A stretch of 25,571 nucleotides of DNA from Bacteroidaceae bacterium (GTDB lineage: Bacteria > Bacteroidota > Bacteroidia > Bacteroidales > Bacteroidaceae). The notes beneath the pieces are model-generated. The model was not told where the DNA came from. It searched no databases and saw only the letters and a list, made by a program, of their open reading frames with translations. A program made the position numbers and the translations under genes. Shown one piece after another: positions 23,643 to 25,571 of this stretch. Location: the NCBI GenBank assembly GCA_030843315.1, contig JAUUPT010000054.1:1-25571 (forward strand). The letters run 5' to 3'. Numbering within the stretch: the stretch's first letter is position 1; every line of letters begins with the position of its first letter.

Positions 23643-23652
23643 GTACGAAGCG
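23609..23652. repeat. Four 11-bp tandem repeats (GGTACGRMnnR)
   Basis: GGTACGACTCG, GGTACGGACCG, GGTACGAAGGA and GGTACGAAGCG follow one another without gaps at 23609, 23620, 23631 and 23642. The 11-base period is one helical turn. They lie about 85-130 bases before the P-type ATPase promoter. Function unknown. Confidence 0.8.
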
Positions 23653-23680
23653 GATAATTTTGTCCTATTTGTCGTTTTTT

Positions 23681-23725
23681 GGGGAATATTTATTCCCCGG
23701 TGGGGAACTTTGCAACCAAGTTGCA
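23681..23725 (+). promoter_or_regulatory. Dyad elements upstream of the metal ATPase promoter
   Basis: GGGGAATA-TT-TATTCCCC (23681-23698) and TGCAAC-CAA-GTTGCA (23711-23725) are two perfect dyads just before the -7 box at 23738. The second sits where a repressor or MerR-type activator would bind, so metal-responsive control is plausible. No regulator gene is visible in the window. Confidence 0.45.
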
Positions 23726-23737
23726 GCCACCATCCGC

Positions 23738-23745
23738 TACCTTTG
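23738..23745 (+). promoter_or_regulatory. -7 box TACCTTTG for the metal ATPase
   Basis: Exact TAnnTTTG, 30 bases before the ATG at 23776. TTTG at 23709 is 25 bases upstream and TTG at 23721 is 14 bases upstream, neither at the usual spacing, which fits a regulated promoter. Confidence 0.55.
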
Positions 23746-23763
23746 TATCAGAAATTAAAAGAC

Positions 23764-23768
23764 GGAGG
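23764..23768 (+). promoter_or_regulatory. Shine-Dalgarno GGAGG deciding the ATPase start
   Basis: GGAGG lies 7 bases before the ATG at 23776. An ATG at 23771, only 2 bases from it, opens a two-codon frame (Met-Val-stop) whose TGA overlaps the real ATG as ATGA, so it is not the gene start. Confidence 0.6.
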
Positions 23769-23775
23769 AAATGGT

Positions 23776-25571
23776 ATGAGCTGTAAATGCTGCGGTGCAC
23801 ACGAACAGGCACCTATCGAACATATAGAAAAGAAAAACAACCTGTTGAAAGGTTACTGGAGAATCCTGCTTTCGGCACTACTGCTTTTCGGAGGAATAGC
23901 CATGAATGCAATGGACATCGCCTTTTTCCGGGAGAAGTATGTAGCCCTCGCCTGGTACGTGCTCGCCTATCTGCCGGTAGGCCTGCCGGTATTGAAGGAG
24001 GCTTGGGAAAGTATCACTCAAAAAGATATTTTCAGTGAATTTACCTTGATGTCCATAGCCACGCTGGGCGCTTTCTATATCGGCGAGTATCCGGAAGGCG
24101 TAGCCGTGATGCTGTTTTATTCGCTGGGAGAACTGTTTCAAGATAAGGCAGTAGACAAGGCAAAGCGCAATATCGGTGCGTTGCTGGACGTCAGGCCCGA
24201 GACGGCAACGGTTATCAGAGGCGGGGAAGCCATTGTAGGAGATCCCCGCAAGGTAGAAGTAGGCGAAACCATCGAAGTGAAAGCCGGAGAACGGGTACCG
24301 CTGGATGGTGTGATGCTGGGTGGGGTTGCCGCTTTCAACACCTCGGCACTGACGGGAGAAAGCGTACCCCGCAATATCAGGAAGGGAGAAGAAGTGCTGG
24401 CGGGAATGATTGCAACCGACAAGGTGGTTCGGGTGGAAGTGACCCGGCCTTTTGAAAAGAGTGCCCTGTCGCGCATCCTGGAATTGGTGCAGAACGCAGC
24501 GGAACGGAAAGCACCGGCAGAACTCTTTATCAGGAAGTTTGCGCGGGTTTATACCCCGATTGTCACGGGCTTGGCGGTGCTGATTGTACTGCTGCCTTTC
24601 TGCTATTCATTGGTAGATGTACAATTCGTGTTCACGTTCAATGATTGGCTGTACAGGGCGTTGGTATTCCTGGTTATCTCCTGCCCGTGCGCGTTGGTGG
24701 TCAGCATTCCTTTGGGATATTTCGGAGGAATCGGGGCAGCTTCCCGTATGGGAGTCTTGTTCAAAGGGGGAAATTATCTGGATGCCGTCACGCAAATCAA
24801 CACCGTGGTGTTCGACAAGACGGGCACACTGACAAAAGGAACCTTCGAGGTGCAGTCTTGCCACACGCAGCCGGGCATATCCGAAGAGAGGCTGATACAA
24901 CTGGCGGCCTCGGCAGAGCGAAATAGTACGCACCCCATAGCCAAAGCAATTGTGAACTATGCCGGGCAGCGGAATATAGAACTGATACCCACGGCAGAAG
25001 TCACGGAAATAGCCGGACACGGGCTGGAAACAATCATTGACGGTACACGCGTCTTGGCAGGAAACACGCGCTTGCTTTCCAAGTATCAGATAGCATACCC
25101 GGAAGAACTGCTTTCCATCCCCGACACGATTGTGGTCTGTGCCGTGGGAACAGAATACGCCGGCTACTTGTTATTATCAGATACGCTGAAAGAGGATGCT
25201 TTCAAGGCCATCGAAGAGCTGAAAGCCTTAAATATCACAAATATTCAGATATTATCGGGCGATAAGCAAGCCATTGTCACTAACTTTGCAAAAAAGTTGG
25301 GTATCACGCAAGCATACGGCGATTTGTTGCCCGACGGCAAAGTGAAGCACATAGAAGAGTTACGCCGGGATGCCGAAAACCAAATAGCCTTTGTGGGCGA
25401 CGGTATCAATGATGCCCCGGTACTTGCCCTCAGCAACGTAGGCATAGCTATGGGCGGACTGGGCAGCGATGCCGCCATCGAAACCGCCGACATCGTGATA
25501 CAGACCGACCAGCCGTCCAAAGTAGCCACCGCCATCCGTGCAGGCAGGCAGACGCGACGGATTATCTGGCA
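23776..25571 (+). CDS. Heavy-metal P1B-type ATPase (Zn/Cd/Co exporter type), 3' end beyond window
   Basis: 598 codons in frame with no stop before the window edge; probably about 40-60 residues are missing. It starts MSCKCCGAHE, a short Cys/His-rich tail, with no full N-terminal HMA domain. Membrane helices at about 28-50 and 57-73 and a pair near 88-120 are followed by the actuator TGES (193-196) and the metal-site CPC (303-305) in FLVISCPCALVVSIPLGYFG. The phosphorylation site is DKTGTLTKG (Asp347), the nucleotide-binding His-Pro is in STHPIAKAI, and GDGINDAPVLALSN is near the end. The CPC site and sequence style fit Zn2+/Cd2+/Pb2+ exporters (ZntA/CadA) better than copper ATPases, though the decisive last helices lie outside the window. 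It transports metal ions out of the cytoplasm using ATP. Confidence 0.93.
   Translation, partial: MSCKCCGAHEQAPIEHIEKKNNLLKGYWRILLSALLLFGGIAMNAMDIAFFREKYVALAWYVLAYLPVGLPVLKEAWESITQKDIFSEFTLMSIATLGAFYIGEYPEGVAVMLFYSLGELFQDKAVDKAKRNIGALLDVRPETATVIRGGEAIVGDPRKVEVGETIEVKAGERVPLDGVMLGGVAAFNTSALTGESVPRNIRKGEEVLAGMIATDKVVRVEVTRPFEKSALSRILELVQNAAERKAPAELFIRKFARVYTPIVTGLAVLIVLLPFCYSLVDVQFVFTFNDWLYRALVFLVISCPCALVVSIPLGYFGGIGAASRMGVLFKGGNYLDAVTQINTVVFDKTGTLTKGTFEVQSCHTQPGISEERLIQLAASAERNSTHPIAKAIVNYAGQRNIELIPTAEVTEIAGHGLETIIDGTRVLAGNTRLLSKYQIAYPEELLSIPDTIVVCAVGTEYAGYLLLSDTLKEDAFKAIEELKALNITNIQILSGDKQAIVTNFAKKLGITQAYGDLLPDGKVKHIEELRRDAENQIAFVGDGINDAPVLALSNVGIAMGGLGSDAAIETADIVIQTDQPSKVATAIRAGRQTRRIIW

Noticed and set aside
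23771..23779. Two-codon upstream ORF as a regulatory leader peptide
   Set aside because: The ATG is only 2 bases from the Shine-Dalgarno sequence, too close for normal initiation; the overlap looks accidental.

Overview
The window looks like a chromosomal segment of a Bacteroides species or a close relative (Bacteroidales). TonB-dependent receptors, DUF4249, DUF2141 and DUF4199 proteins, a membrane-bound LytTR regulator and a Y_Y_Y/two-component-propeller sensor are all typical of that group. Many genes also have a Bacteroidetes-type promoter (-7 box TAnnTTTG, sometimes with a TTTG/TTG box about 19 bases upstream). I see no phage, plasmid, insertion sequence or CRISPR array.

Layout from left to right: (1) 31-1998, minus strand, a large periplasmic propeller sensor stopped by an in-frame amber codon just where its Y_Y_Y domain should continue. 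(2) About 1 kb without protein genes. It holds a 26-bp perfect inverted repeat enclosing four 22-bp tandem units, a 25-bp palindrome, and a minus-strand RNA operon: promoter, small SRP RNA (4.5S-like), tRNA-Thr(UGU), terminator. (3) 3030-7385, plus strand, a tight cluster: DUF4199 membrane protein, GT2 polyprenyl-phosphate sugar transferase, DUF6452-like lipoprotein, DUF6048-like protein, MntP manganese exporter, ApbE flavin transferase. (4) 7372-13756, minus strand: LytTR membrane regulator, a TonB-dependent receptor, a DUF2141 protein and a two-domain transglutaminase-like lipoprotein. Two of the intergenic regions here carry arrays of short direct repeats with a 20-22 bp period that share the core TnTGWCGWA. 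(5) 13981-14121, plus strand, an unlisted 46-codon small gene with its own promoter, leader hairpin and terminator. (6) 14205-14579 YccF protein. (7) 14645-20883, minus strand, a four-gene cell-envelope operon: unknown exported protein, STN-type TonB receptor, DUF4249 lipoprotein, MG2/plug-like protein. It has a well-formed promoter. (8) dinB (DNA polymerase IV) and a MATE exporter, minus strand. (9) An intergenic region with four 11-bp tandem repeats and promoter dyads, then a P1B-type metal ATPase on the plus strand, cut by the window end.

The most interesting hypothesis is that the membrane-anchored LytTR protein controls the TonB receptor next to it and the DUF2141/transglutaminase genes through multi-copy direct-repeat operators. 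Other points worth following up are the amber-interrupted sensor, the SRP RNA/tRNA-Thr operon with a non-GGAA SRP apical loop, and the small ORF at 13981.
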